DNA of 64,000 nucleotides. Source: VXOI01 sp965261945. Lineage in GTDB: Bacteria; Chloroflexota; Dehalococcoidia; Lucifugimonadales; UBA3495. Where the stretch lies: the NCBI GenBank assembly GCA_965261945.1, contig CBDHEF010000002.1, positions 310,001 through 374,000 of the forward strand, written 5' to 3'. The position numbers and the translations under genes were made by a program. The notes beneath the pieces were generated by a model. It made no database searches and was not told the origin of the DNA. It worked only from the letters and a program-made list of their open reading frames with translations. The first letter of the stretch is position 1. Each line of letters starts with the position of its first letter. Shown one piece after another: positions 24,768 through 33,201 of the stretch.

Positions 24768-25673
24768 TTGCGTCATTACGAGCTAGTAGTCGTTCTCAGC
24801 CCGATGATTAGCCTCGACGAGGCCGGGCAGGCATGGGAGCGAATCAAGGGCTTCATCACCAATCGGGCAGCCGAAATCGTCCACGAGGAACGCTGGGGCA
24901 CCCGGCGTCTGGCCTATCCGGTACGGAAGGGACAGTACCAGTTTCTCGAAGGCAACTATCACTTGACCCGGTTCACCACAGACCAGTCCTTTAACCGCGA
25001 GTTGGAGAACTATCTGAAGTTGGACGACCAAGTGCTGCGCTCGCTGGTAACTATCACGCTGTCTGAGGAAGAGCTGGCGGCCCACGCAGCGCAGACCCGT
25101 GCTCCGCGGCCCCCGCGACCGCCCGTCGGCGCTCCGCCCAGCCCGGCCCCTGCGCCCAGCCCGGCCCCTGCGCCCGTTGCCGCAGCCGCGGCGCCGGCCG
25201 AGGGTGCAGAAGTTTCGGCCGCCGAAGCGCCCGCCGCCGGGGAGCCTGCGCCGGAGGCCGCGCCGCCTGCTGCCGGGGAGCCTGCGCCTGCTGCCGCGCC
25301 GCCTGCCGCCGGGGAGCCTGCGCCTGCTGCCGCGCCGCCCGCCGCCGAGGAGCCTGCGCCTGCGCCTGCTGCCGCGCCGCCCGCCGCCGAGGAGCCTGCG
25401 CCTGCTGCCGCGCCGCCCGCCGCCGAGGAGCCTGCGCCTGCTGCCGAAGCGCCCGCCGCCGAGGAGCCTGCGCCTGCTGCCGCGCCGCCCGTTGCCGAGG
25501 AGCCCGCCGCCGGGGAGCCTGCGCCTGCTGCCGCGCCGCCTGCTGCCGAAGCGCCTGCCGCCGGGGAGCCTGCGCCTGCTGCCGCGCCGCCTGCTGCCGA
25601 AGCGCCTGCCGCCGGGGAGCCTGAGCCTGTTGCCGCGCCGCCCGAAACCCAGCCGGAACAGCCGCCACAGTAG
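24768..25673 (+). CDS. rpsF: Ribosomal protein bS6 with long Ala/Pro-rich tail
   Basis: Small-subunit protein bS6. The start is TTG 24768 (LRHYELVVVLSPM), with AAGAAGGGG 5 nt upstream; the longer open frame from 24597 has no family match. Residues 1-108 are the normal bS6 fold (RHYELVVVLSP, EERWGTRRLAYPV, GQYQFLEGNYHL, LKLDDQVLRSLVTI). The following 190 residues are an Ala/Pro/Glu low-complexity tail built from repeats such as AAGEPAPAAAPP and EEPAPAAAPPAA, encoded by imperfect 30-60 bp tandem repeats. Normal bS6 is 95-140 residues, so the tail is exceptional. It is followed by ssb after 11 bp. Confidence 0.93.
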   Translation: MRHYELVVVLSPMISLDEAGQAWERIKGFITNRAAEIVHEERWGTRRLAYPVRKGQYQFLEGNYHLTRFTTDQSFNRELENYLKLDDQVLRSLVTITLSEEELAAHAAQTRAPRPPRPPVGAPPSPAPAPSPAPAPVAAAAAPAEGAEVSAAEAPAAGEPAPEAAPPAAGEPAPAAAPPAAGEPAPAAAPPAAEEPAPAPAAAPPAAEEPAPAAAPPAAEEPAPAAEAPAAEEPAPAAAPPVAEEPAAGEPAPAAAPPAAEAPAAGEPAPAAAPPAAEAPAAGEPEPVAAPPETQPEQPPQ

Positions 25674-25684
25674 CGGGGGTAGTC

Positions 25685-26131
25685 GTGAATAAGATTATCG
25701 TCATCGGCAACTTGGGACGAGACCCGGAGATGCGCTACACTGCCAGTGGACAGGCGGTCACATCATTTAGCGTCGCTTCCAGCCGCCGATACAGGACCGG
25801 CGACGGTGAGCAGCGGGAAGAAACCGAGTGGTTTAATGTCAGCGCTTTTGGCCGGCTGTCTGAAATCTGCAACCAGTATCTGACCAAGGGCCAGCAGGTA
25901 TACGTTGAGGGCCGTCTGAAGGGCAGGAGCTATACGAGCACTGACGGTCAGCCGCGTTACTCATTGGACATAACGCTGACCGAGATGCAAATGCTGGGCC
26001 GCCGCGGTGAAAACGAACAAGGCGGTGGTGGCGGCGGCTATGGAGACCGCGAAAGCTATGGCGGAGGCCGGGGCACGGCCGACGCCGGAGGGCCGCCGCC
26101 CTACGACGAAACCGACGATCTGCCCTTCTGA
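25685..26131 (+). CDS. ssb: Single-stranded DNA-binding protein
   Basis: SSB of 148 residues starting at GTG 25685 (MNKIIVIGNLGRDPEMRYT). The OB fold contains TSFSVASSRRY, EETEWFNVSAFGRLSEICNQYL, GQQVYVEGRLKGRSY and RYSLDITLTEMQMLG. A Gly-rich linker leads to the acidic tip YDETDDLPF, the partner-binding motif of SSB. It stands between rpsF and rpsR as in most bacteria. Confidence 0.97.
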   Translation: MNKIIVIGNLGRDPEMRYTASGQAVTSFSVASSRRYRTGDGEQREETEWFNVSAFGRLSEICNQYLTKGQQVYVEGRLKGRSYTSTDGQPRYSLDITLTEMQMLGRRGENEQGGGGGGYGDRESYGGGRGTADAGGPPPYDETDDLPF

Positions 26132-26183
26132 CCGGGCTTATCGGTCCGCACAGCAGTTCGCAGTTCAAAGGGAAAGGAAACGT

Positions 26184-26561
26184 ATGACTACCGAAGCAAC
26201 CAACAGGCCGGCCTATGGTTCCGGCCCGCAAGGTGGACGCCCCCCCGGAGGGCCGGGTGGACGCCCCGGAGGACCGGGAGGCGGCAGGCCGGGCGGGCGG
26301 GCCGGAGGACGCCCCCGCGGGCGGTTCGTGCCGCGACGCCGGGTTTGCACCTTCTGCGTCGAACACATCAAGCTCATTGACTACAAGGACATCGACAAGA
26401 TTCGGCGCTTTGTGTCCGACCGCGCCAAAATTGAACCCCGCCGCCGCACCGGCGTCTGCGCCAAGCACCAGCGGGCGCTGCGCATCGCCATTCAGCGCGC
26501 CCGGCACATTGCCCTCATTCCGTTCGTGGCTCACCACTCCTTTCCCAGTGTCCGCCGCTGA
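26184..26561 (+). CDS. rpsR: Ribosomal protein bS18 with Gly/Arg/Pro-rich N-terminal extension
   Basis: bS18 of 125 residues from ATG 26184, preceded by GGGAAAGGAAA. The core is RRRVCTFCVEHIKLIDYKDIDKIRRFV, IEPRRRTGVCAKHQRALRIAI and RARHIALIPFV. Three cysteines (CTFC and GVC) mark a zinc-type S18. The first 50 residues are a Pro/Gly/Arg-rich extension not found in the 75-residue standard protein. The longer open frame from 26007 is not needed. bS6 and bS18 bind each other in the ribosome; in this genome both have low-complexity extensions, one at each terminus. Confidence 0.95.
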   Translation: MTTEATNRPAYGSGPQGGRPPGGPGGRPGGPGGGRPGGRAGGRPRGRFVPRRRVCTFCVEHIKLIDYKDIDKIRRFVSDRAKIEPRRRTGVCAKHQRALRIAIQRARHIALIPFVAHHSFPSVRR

Positions 26562-26674
26562 CCCCCTATGCTTCACTGGCGCCCGAGGCCGATTCCGGCT
26601 GCGGGCGCATGGGCAGCCCGCACTCGCGGGATATTGCCCGTGTTCATTCCCAACCTCCGTGCCGGGATTGAGTT

Positions 26675-27841
26675 ATGTCTTTAGCCCGGTTTAGCGGACG
26701 CTTCGGCAACGTACCCGGACGCGCCGGACGCAGGCGCCGCGCCAGGGCGGCTGGAGAGGGGCCGGAACCCGACCCGCGTACCCCTGCGGAAAGGCGCGCG
26801 CGTATTCTCCGCTACTGGTCCATCGGTATCGGCGTGTCACTTCTGGCGGTGGTTTTTGGTGTGGTAATCTTCGGATACTCTTGGGAGTTCTTCCGTCCGC
26901 CGCGTGTCTGGGCGGGCAGGGTCAACAATGTCGAATTCACCATGGGCGATCTGGTGCAGCGCATCCGTGTGCTTCAAGGGGTGAACCGCTATGACGGCGG
27001 CCGTGTCGACCTCAGCACTGTGCCATTTGAGTACCTGCAAGAGCTGGTGAACGCGGAGATTCTGCGCCAGGCGGCTCCGGGACTGAATATCAAGCCCAGC
27101 GACCAGGCCATTGACGGCGAACTGCGCCGCCAGTTCCAGCCGACAGCGCCGCAGGGCCAGGAAGTGGACCCAGGTCAGTTGGAACGCGAATACCAGAACA
27201 ACTATCAGACCTTCCTGACAGCCACCGGCCTGACCGATTCGGAGTACCGCGTCATAGTCGAAGAGGAAATTACTGAATTCGGCCTGTTTTTGAATCTGAG
27301 TCAGGAAGTTGAAAGATCGCAAGAGCATGTGGAAGTGCGCTGGATCCGGCTCCCCATCGACCCCAGTGAAGCGGGGACAAGTGGACTCCAACCGGACCAG
27401 GTGGCGCAACGGCTGGAAGTTGAACCTTTCGATGTCGTGGCCCGCGAGGTTTCCCGCTCGGCAGGGTACGCCGACAGTTCCGGTTATGTCGGCTGGGTTC
27501 CCCAAGGCGCCTTCCCCAACCTTGACCCGATTCTGTACGGCGACGAAGAACTGGGAACCGCCGCGTTGCAGCCCGGTGAAACCAGCAGGCCCTTCTACGC
27601 CCGGGACGGTATCTTTTTCGTGCAGAAGCTGTCGGGCCCGGAGGAAAGAGAGCTTGACGATCGCATGATGGTCAAGTTGACCCTGGAACTGGCGGAGGCC
27701 TGGAAGGACCAGGCCCTCCAGGAAGGCACATCCAACGGAACGGTCAAAATGAAGTTCAACAGCAGGCTGTATGACTGGGTGGCCGACCAGGTGTTCGTCA
27801 CCGCGCCGCGCGTCCCGGTCACCAGCCCGGCGAGGCAGTAG
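26675..27841 (+). CDS. SurA/PrsA-like membrane-anchored peptidyl-prolyl isomerase
   Basis: A 388-residue protein with a basic cytoplasmic head (residues 1-47), one transmembrane helix (about 50-70, SIGIGVSLLAVVFGVVIFGY) and an extracytoplasmic part. Residues 75-215 resemble the SurA N-terminal chaperone region (YLQELVNAEILRQAAPGLNI). Residues 217-330 form a parvulin-type PPIC domain ending SSGYVGWVPQGAFPN and TAALQPGETSRPFYARDGIFFVQKL. The length fits foldases of Gram-positive-like envelopes. It follows rpsR by 113 bp and precedes hom by 11 bp. Confidence 0.85.
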   Translation: MSLARFSGRFGNVPGRAGRRRRARAAGEGPEPDPRTPAERRARILRYWSIGIGVSLLAVVFGVVIFGYSWEFFRPPRVWAGRVNNVEFTMGDLVQRIRVLQGVNRYDGGRVDLSTVPFEYLQELVNAEILRQAAPGLNIKPSDQAIDGELRRQFQPTAPQGQEVDPGQLEREYQNNYQTFLTATGLTDSEYRVIVEEEITEFGLFLNLSQEVERSQEHVEVRWIRLPIDPSEAGTSGLQPDQVAQRLEVEPFDVVAREVSRSAGYADSSGYVGWVPQGAFPNLDPILYGDEELGTAALQPGETSRPFYARDGIFFVQKLSGPEERELDDRMMVKLTLELAEAWKDQALQEGTSNGTVKMKFNSRLYDWVADQVFVTAPRVPVTSPARQ

Positions 27842-27852
27842 GCGGCTCGACT

Positions 27853-29151
27853 ATGACCAGCGATTCCGGCATAAATGTGGGTCTCATGGGTCTTGGCGTG
27901 GTTGGAGGCGGCGTCGCCTCGGCCCTGCTGCAAGAGCCGTCGCCGGTGTCCGCGCGCGTCGGGCGTCAGGTGAACCTGCGCCGGGTGCTGGTACGCGACC
28001 GCTTTCGTCCCCGTGATGTGGAAGTTCCGTCCGCTCTCCTGACCACCAACGCCGAGGACATCCTGGACGACCCTGAGATAGACATCCTGGTCGAGGTGAT
28101 GGGCGGTTCCGACCCGGCGTCGGCCTACTTCCGTCGCGCCCTGGAGTCGGGGAAGCACGTGGTCACCGCCAACAAGGAAGTGATGGCGAAGGAAGGCGCC
28201 GAGCTGATGGCCTTGGCCCGCGCCCAACGGGTCAGCCTGCTCTTCGAGGCCAGCGTCGGCGGCGGCATCCCCATTGTGGGTTGCCTGATGAACGAACTGG
28301 CCGCCAACGATGTTTACTCCATCCGCACTATCATCAACGGCACCACCAACTACATCCTCTCCCGCATGGCCTTCCAGCGCACCGCCTTCGCCGAGGCTCT
28401 GGCCGAAGCGCAGGGCCTGGGCTATGCCGAGGCCGACCCCACCAACGACGTCGAAGGCATAGACGCCGCCTACAAGCTGACTGTTCTGGCCACCCTGGCC
28501 TATGGACGCCGCTTCCGCCCGGAGGACGTTTTCCGGCAGGGAATTTCGGCCTTGGAGCCACAGGATTTCCGTTACGCTCAGGAGTTCGGCTACGCCATAA
28601 AGTCGCTGGCAATCGCAGACCTCGACGGCGGTGAAGTGCAATTGAGGGTGTATCCTGCCCTGGTTCCGGCGGAAAATATGCTCGCCAACGTCAATGGCGT
28701 GTACAATGCGGTGGAAGTGCATGGCAGCCTCTGCGGTCAGGTGCTGTTCCACGGGATGGGCGCGGGCCGCGGCCCCACCACCAGCGCAGTGCTGGGCGAC
28801 TTGGTGGAGACCGCCCGCTTGGTGCGGGATGACGCGGCTCCGGCCGGCCCCAGGGAACTGTCGCAGCATTTGGGCCTCCGCCCCATTGATGCCCTGCGGA
28901 CCCGGTACTACATCCGGCTGATAGTGGCCGACCAGGCCGGTGTGCTGGCCCAGATTGCCCGGGCGTTGGGCGACGAGAATATCAGCATCGCCTCGGTGCT
29001 CCAGAAGGATGCAGACGAGGAGACGCAGAGCGCGGAAATCGTCATTATGACCCACCCGGCGCTGGAGTCGTCGGTGCAGCGGGCGCTGCTGGCCATCGGC
29101 GGGCTGGACCCGGTTAGACGAGTGGGCAATATGCTACGAGTCGAGGAATAA
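27853..29151 (+). CDS. hom: Homoserine dehydrogenase with ACT domain
   Basis: NAD(P)-dependent reduction of aspartate semialdehyde to homoserine, the branch point to threonine and methionine. 432 residues. The Rossmann motif GLMGLGVVGGGVASALL is near the N-terminus; TANKEVMAKEG holds the catalytic lysine; INGTTNYILSRMA, GYAEADPTNDVEGIDAAYKL and GMGAGRGPTTSAVLGD are family blocks. An ACT domain (RYYIRLIVADQAGVLAQIARAL, residues about 352-430) suggests feedback control by threonine. threonine synthase follows after 111 bp. Confidence 0.96.
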   Translation: MTSDSGINVGLMGLGVVGGGVASALLQEPSPVSARVGRQVNLRRVLVRDRFRPRDVEVPSALLTTNAEDILDDPEIDILVEVMGGSDPASAYFRRALESGKHVVTANKEVMAKEGAELMALARAQRVSLLFEASVGGGIPIVGCLMNELAANDVYSIRTIINGTTNYILSRMAFQRTAFAEALAEAQGLGYAEADPTNDVEGIDAAYKLTVLATLAYGRRFRPEDVFRQGISALEPQDFRYAQEFGYAIKSLAIADLDGGEVQLRVYPALVPAENMLANVNGVYNAVEVHGSLCGQVLFHGMGAGRGPTTSAVLGDLVETARLVRDDAAPAGPRELSQHLGLRPIDALRTRYYIRLIVADQAGVLAQIARALGDENISIASVLQKDADEETQSAEIVIMTHPALESSVQRALLAIGGLDPVRRVGNMLRVEE

Positions 29152-29262
29152 GCGTATTTGAGTCCTTCTCCCTGGGATAAGCAGGACGAGGGCGTACCAG
29201 GAGCGGGCAGCCTTCGGAACTTGGAAAACTAATCTTAAATTCTGGGTCTGATTCGGGAAGAA

Positions 29263-30315
29263 ATGGGCGTTGGCGTACTGAAAACTTATAGGGACCTGCT
29301 GCCAGTCACCGAGGCAACGCCCATGATTACGATGGGCGAGGGTGACACGCCGCTGGTGAAGTCCAACCGTCTGGCCGCCGAATTGGGTTGCCCCGAACTG
29401 TACTTCAAGCTGGAAGGATGCAATCCCACCGGCTCCTTCAAGGACCGGGGCATGGTAGTTGCCATCGCCAAGGCGCTGGAAGAAGGCAGCCGGGCCATAA
29501 TGTGCGCTTCAACCGGCAACACCAGCGCTTCCGCCGCCGCCTTCGGCGCTTACAGCGGGCTGCCCGCGCTGGTCATCATCCCCCGGGGTGAGGTGGCTAT
29601 GGGCAAGCTGGCCCAGGCGATGGCCTACGGGGCAAAGATTATCATGGTCAATGGGAACTTCGACACCGCCTTTGACCTGGTGCGCTCCTTCACCACCAAG
29701 CACGAGGTCACGCTGGTCAACTCGGTGAACCCCTACCGCCTGGAAGGACAGAAGACCGCCGCATTCGAGATAGTTGACATGCTGGGCGATGCCCCCGATT
29801 ACCTGTTCATCCCGGTGGGCAACGCCGGCAATATCACCGCATACTGGCGGGGATTCCGGGAATATCACCAACTGGGACGCAGCAGGACGCTCCCCAGAAT
29901 GATGGGGTTCCAGGCAGAGGGCGCAGCCCCCATCGTGCGGGGCGAGCCCGTGGCCAACCCGCAGACCATTGCCTCCGCCATTCGCATCGGCAACCCGGCT
30001 GGCTGGAAGGGCGCCGAGGAGGCCCGCGACAGCTCCGGCGGAACCATCGACATGGTGTCGGACGACGAGATACTGGAAAGCTACCGTTTGCTGGCGTCGC
30101 ACGAAGGGATTTTCTGCGAACCGGCCTCGGCGGCGTCCTTCGCCGGGCTGATCAAGCTGCACAAGCAGGGACTGGACCTCTCGGACCAGCGGGTGGTGTG
30201 CATCTTCACCGGAACCGGACTCAAAGACCCCGATCTGGCGGTGTCCAGCGTCACCCCGCAAACCATCGTGATTGAGCCGACACTGGAAGCGGTGGAGGCG
30301 GTCGCTCTTTCATAG
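29263..30315 (+). CDS. thrC: Threonine synthase
   Basis: PLP enzyme converting O-phosphohomoserine to threonine, 350 residues (the short class). Motifs: TMGEGDTPLVKSNRLAAELG, GCNPTGSFKDRGM with the PLP lysine at residue 60, STGNTSASAAAFGAYSG, the phosphate-binding PVGNAGNITAYWRG, and CEPASAASFAGL. ATG 29263 follows GGGAAGAA. It forms a threonine unit with hom. Confidence 0.96.
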   Translation: MGVGVLKTYRDLLPVTEATPMITMGEGDTPLVKSNRLAAELGCPELYFKLEGCNPTGSFKDRGMVVAIAKALEEGSRAIMCASTGNTSASAAAFGAYSGLPALVIIPRGEVAMGKLAQAMAYGAKIIMVNGNFDTAFDLVRSFTTKHEVTLVNSVNPYRLEGQKTAAFEIVDMLGDAPDYLFIPVGNAGNITAYWRGFREYHQLGRSRTLPRMMGFQAEGAAPIVRGEPVANPQTIASAIRIGNPAGWKGAEEARDSSGGTIDMVSDDEILESYRLLASHEGIFCEPASAASFAGLIKLHKQGLDLSDQRVVCIFTGTGLKDPDLAVSSVTPQTIVIEPTLEAVEAVALS

Positions 30316-30334
30316 CGCCTAGCAAACACAGAGT

Positions 30335-30369
30335 CACCCGCTCCCCTGAGGGAGAGGATTTTGGTGGGG
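30335..30369. repeat. REP-like palindrome before folE
   Basis: CACCCGCTCCCCTGAGGGAG then AGGATTTTGGTGGGG. It lies directly upstream of folE, where the ribosome-binding site and start would be expected. Confidence 0.6.
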
Positions 30370-30406
30370 GAAAATCACGGTCGAACAGAGTCGGATACAG
30401 CAGGCG

Positions 30407-30934
30407 GTGGCCGACATTCTTGAAGCGGTCGGCGAGAACCCCCTTCGGGAAGGCCTGGAGCAGACGCCGGCCCGCGTGGCGCGGATGTATCAGTCCCTCT
30501 TCGCGGGCGTGGGCGCGCGCGCCGCAGACGCCATTGACGCCGTTTTTGAGGCCGAATCCGGGGATCCGGTGGCCTTGAGTCATCTGTACTTTCACTCCAT
30601 GTGCGAACATCATCTGCTGCCCTTTTTCGGGGAAGCGCGGATCGGCTACGTGCCCAGGCAGAGGATTGCCGGTGTGAGCAAGCTGGGCCGGGCCCTGGAA
30701 GTCGCCGCTGCCCGCCCGCAGGTGCAGGAGCGCCTTACAGCGGAGGTGGCCGACGCTATCTACAATGTCTTGCAGCCCGAGATAGTGGTTGTGGAACTGG
30801 AAGCCGAGCATCTGTGTATGTCTATGCGCGGCATCCGCAAGCCCGGCGCCAGGATGCTGACCACCGCGGTTCGGGGTACGTCATCCGGCAAGGAGATCAG
30901 GGAAACATTATTGAATCTGATGCGCAGCAATTAA
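30407..30934 (+). CDS. folE: GTP cyclohydrolase I
   Basis: Zinc enzyme making dihydroneopterin triphosphate from GTP, first step to folate or queuosine-type pathways. From GTG 30407 the protein has 175 residues. Family blocks: NPLREGLEQTPARVARMY, the zinc site CEHH (Cys66, His69) and HLCMSMRG (Cys137), LPFFGEARIGYVP and LGRALEVAA. Homologues usually have 8-15 more residues before this start, and the frame does extend upstream (ITVEQSRIQQAV), but there is no ATG, GTG or TTG before a REP-like element. So the start is uncertain. The downstream GNAT gene begins 2 bp after its stop. Confidence 0.93.
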   Translation: MADILEAVGENPLREGLEQTPARVARMYQSLFAGVGARAADAIDAVFEAESGDPVALSHLYFHSMCEHHLLPFFGEARIGYVPRQRIAGVSKLGRALEVAAARPQVQERLTAEVADAIYNVLQPEIVVVELEAEHLCMSMRGIRKPGARMLTTAVRGTSSGKEIRETLLNLMRSN

Positions 30935-30936
30935 CC

Positions 30937-31917
30937 GTGACCATTGACCCCGTTATTTCCTTCCAGGACCTTCGGAAAGATTGGGTTTCCGTATTGCGCG
31001 AATCCCCCGTGGGCAGCCTCTTCCTTTCTCCGCAGTGGCAGGAAGTCTGGTGGGAGAACTTCAGCGGGGGGCGTGAGATGACCGGGTTCAGTGTGCCCGC
31101 CGCCGGTGGAGGCATGGACGCGCTGGCTTCCCTGTCCCGCCTCGGCGACTCCATCGGTTTTGTCGGCTCCCCCGACACCTTCGACTATAACGACTTCCTG
31201 GTGCGGCCCGGCTTCGAGGAAACCTTCTACCCGGCGTTGCTGGACGTTCTGGGCGATTGGGATTGGAGCGAGGTGCGCCTCGACTCGCTGATTGAACACT
31301 CGCCAACTCTGGCCCATCTCCCAGACCTGGCTCGAGAGCGGGGCTTCGTAGTGGAGGTCGAGTACGAAGATGTCACCTCTGGCGTATCCCTGCCGGGCGA
31401 CTGGGAGGAATACCTGGCCCTGCTCAGCAAGAAGGACCGCCATGAACTCCGCCGCAAGCTCCGCCGCCTGGACTCTCAGGCGGAATGGCGCTGGTATTGT
31501 CTGACCACCCCCGGCGACGTGGAAGGCAACTTCGACGAGTTTCTGGCGCTGATGCGAATGAGCCGCGCCGACAAGGAAGAGTTCATGACGCCGGAGCGGG
31601 AGAGCTTCTTCCGCGCCATGGCCCGTCGGATGGCCGAACTGGACCAGATTCGGCTGTTTTTCATGGAGATAGACGGGGCCAGAGTAGCGGCCAGCCTTTG
31701 CTTCGACTACGGGCAGACCCGCCTGTTGTACAATAGCGGTTACGACCCCGGCTTGTCGTACTTCAGCGTTGGACTGTTGCTGCACGCCATGTGCGTTCGG
31801 GATGCCATCGAGCAGGGTGTCGGCTATTTCGATTTCCTGCGCGGACCGGAGCCCTACAAGGCCCACCTCGGCGGCCATCAAAAGAGTCTCTATAGAATGG
31901 TGGTGAAACGAAGTTGA
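30937..31917 (+). CDS. GNAT/FemAB-like acetyltransferase (Acetyltransf_6)
   Basis: A 326-residue protein of the FemAB-like GNAT group. GTG 30937 is 2 bp after folE. The first half includes SLFLSPQWQEVWWENFSGG and GSPDTFDYNDFLV; the second half carries SKKDRHELRRKLRRL, FLALMRMSRADKEEFMTPERESFFRAM, DGARVAASLCFDYGQTRLLYNSGYDP and GVGYFDFLRGPEPYKAHLGG, the conserved end of the family (FDFLRGxExYK). Members transfer acyl or aminoacyl groups in exopolysaccharide or peptidoglycan metabolism. Its stop overlaps the start of the glycosyltransferase by 4 bp, so the two are translationally coupled. Confidence 0.88.
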   Translation: MTIDPVISFQDLRKDWVSVLRESPVGSLFLSPQWQEVWWENFSGGREMTGFSVPAAGGGMDALASLSRLGDSIGFVGSPDTFDYNDFLVRPGFEETFYPALLDVLGDWDWSEVRLDSLIEHSPTLAHLPDLARERGFVVEVEYEDVTSGVSLPGDWEEYLALLSKKDRHELRRKLRRLDSQAEWRWYCLTTPGDVEGNFDEFLALMRMSRADKEEFMTPERESFFRAMARRMAELDQIRLFFMEIDGARVAASLCFDYGQTRLLYNSGYDPGLSYFSVGLLLHAMCVRDAIEQGVGYFDFLRGPEPYKAHLGGHQKSLYRMVVKRS

Positions 31918-33125
31918 GCCTCCAGCGAGCTGCGTTTATTGCATTCCACGCCTGCCCCCTGGCCGCCCCCGGACAGGGCAAGTCAGGGGGTATGAATGTA
32001 TACGTCCGGGAGCTTTCCCGGGCAATGGGCGAATCAGGAATCCCGGTCGATATATTCACTCGTGATCATGAAGGCTCTGCCGGTATAGAGTGGATAGCGC
32101 CGAACGTCAGGGTCATCCATCTGCCGGGCGGCCCGCACGACGCGGGAGTCGGGGAACTCTATGCCCACCTGCCGGGCTTCCTTGAAGAACTGCAAGCCTT
32201 CCGGGAGCATGAGGGGTGCGACTATGACGTGGCGCATTCCCACTACTGGCTTTCCGCGTGGATCGGGCAGCGGTTCTCGCAGGGTTTGGGCATCCCGCAC
32301 GTCGTCACTTTCCACACCCTCGCCCTGATCAAGATGCAGTCGCGGGCCGGTGAAATGGAGCCAGAGGAGCGCGAGATGGTTGAGCGGGAGGCCATGCTCA
32401 GCGCCGACCGCATAATCGCCTTCAGCGGTCACGAGCGAGACGCTATGGCGCGGCTGTACGGCGCCGACCCCATGCGGGTCATGCTTGCGCCCTGCGGCGT
32501 TGATCTCGCCAAGTTCCGCCCGCTGGACCAGAAGGAAGTTCGCAAGAGGCTGGGACTGAACGGCGAGAAGGTTCTGCTGTACGTGGGACGGGTGGAGCCG
32601 CTGAAGGGTTTGGACCTGCTGGTGGAGACTGCGGCTCAGATGGAGGCCAGCGAGCAGAACGTCCGCATGATGGTCGTCGGCGGCGGGGGACCCGGCGAGC
32701 CGGAAACCGACCGGGTGCGCCGTCTGGCCGAGGAGCGGCAGGTGGACGGGCTGATTGACTTCGTGGGCCGCGTGGACCACGACGACCTGCCCCTTTACTA
32801 CAACGCCGCAGACGTGTGCGTGGTGCCGTCCTACTACGAGAGCTTCGGCCTTGTGGCGTTGGAGTCAATGGCCTGCGGTACGCCGGTGGTTGCCTCGCGG
32901 GTGGGCGGCCTGCCTACCATCGTGCATCACGGGCATACCGGATACCTTAAATCCTGGCGCTGCCCCGAAGCCTTCGCCAACTCGGTGGAAATGATAATTT
33001 CCAGTTCCGGTCTCCAGGAAAGCATGGGCGTGGCGGCCCGGCGCCGGGCGGAGTTGATGGGCTGGGGCAACGTGGCCTCCATGATTTCTGAAGAATACCG
33101 CGCCCTGACCGCCGGGGAGCGCTGA
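31914..33125 (+). CDS. GT4 family glycosyltransferase (MshA-like)
   Basis: Retaining GT-B glycosyltransferase, 403 residues, starting at TTG 31914 within the stop of the GNAT gene. The N-domain has GKSGGMNVYVRELSRAMGESG and HSHYWLSAWIGQRF with HTLALIK, very like MshA (D-inositol-3-phosphate glycosyltransferase) and sucrose-phosphate synthase. The C-domain has LLYVGRVEPLKGLDLLVE and SYYESFGLVALESMACGTPVVAS, the E-x7-E donor site. Donor is probably a UDP-sugar; acceptor unknown. With a GNAT enzyme and a PIG-L-like protein nearby it recalls the mycothiol gene set, but the ligase mshC is absent and the PIG-L metal site is altered. Confidence 0.9.
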   Translation: MSLQRAAFIAFHACPLAAPGQGKSGGMNVYVRELSRAMGESGIPVDIFTRDHEGSAGIEWIAPNVRVIHLPGGPHDAGVGELYAHLPGFLEELQAFREHEGCDYDVAHSHYWLSAWIGQRFSQGLGIPHVVTFHTLALIKMQSRAGEMEPEEREMVEREAMLSADRIIAFSGHERDAMARLYGADPMRVMLAPCGVDLAKFRPLDQKEVRKRLGLNGEKVLLYVGRVEPLKGLDLLVETAAQMEASEQNVRMMVVGGGGPGEPETDRVRRLAEERQVDGLIDFVGRVDHDDLPLYYNAADVCVVPSYYESFGLVALESMACGTPVVASRVGGLPTIVHHGHTGYLKSWRCPEAFANSVEMIISSSGLQESMGVAARRRAELMGWGNVASMISEEYRALTAGER

Positions 33126-33201
33126 GTCCCCGGGAGCGGGATATGTTTGCGCTCCCGCCGCACAAACTTGTCGGCGGTTGGTTTGCGCAAGGTTCAGCGG
33201 T

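Noticed and set aside
25054..25710. 218-codon minus-strand open frame rich in Arg, Gln and Ala
   Set aside because: Antisense to the rpsF tail repeats.
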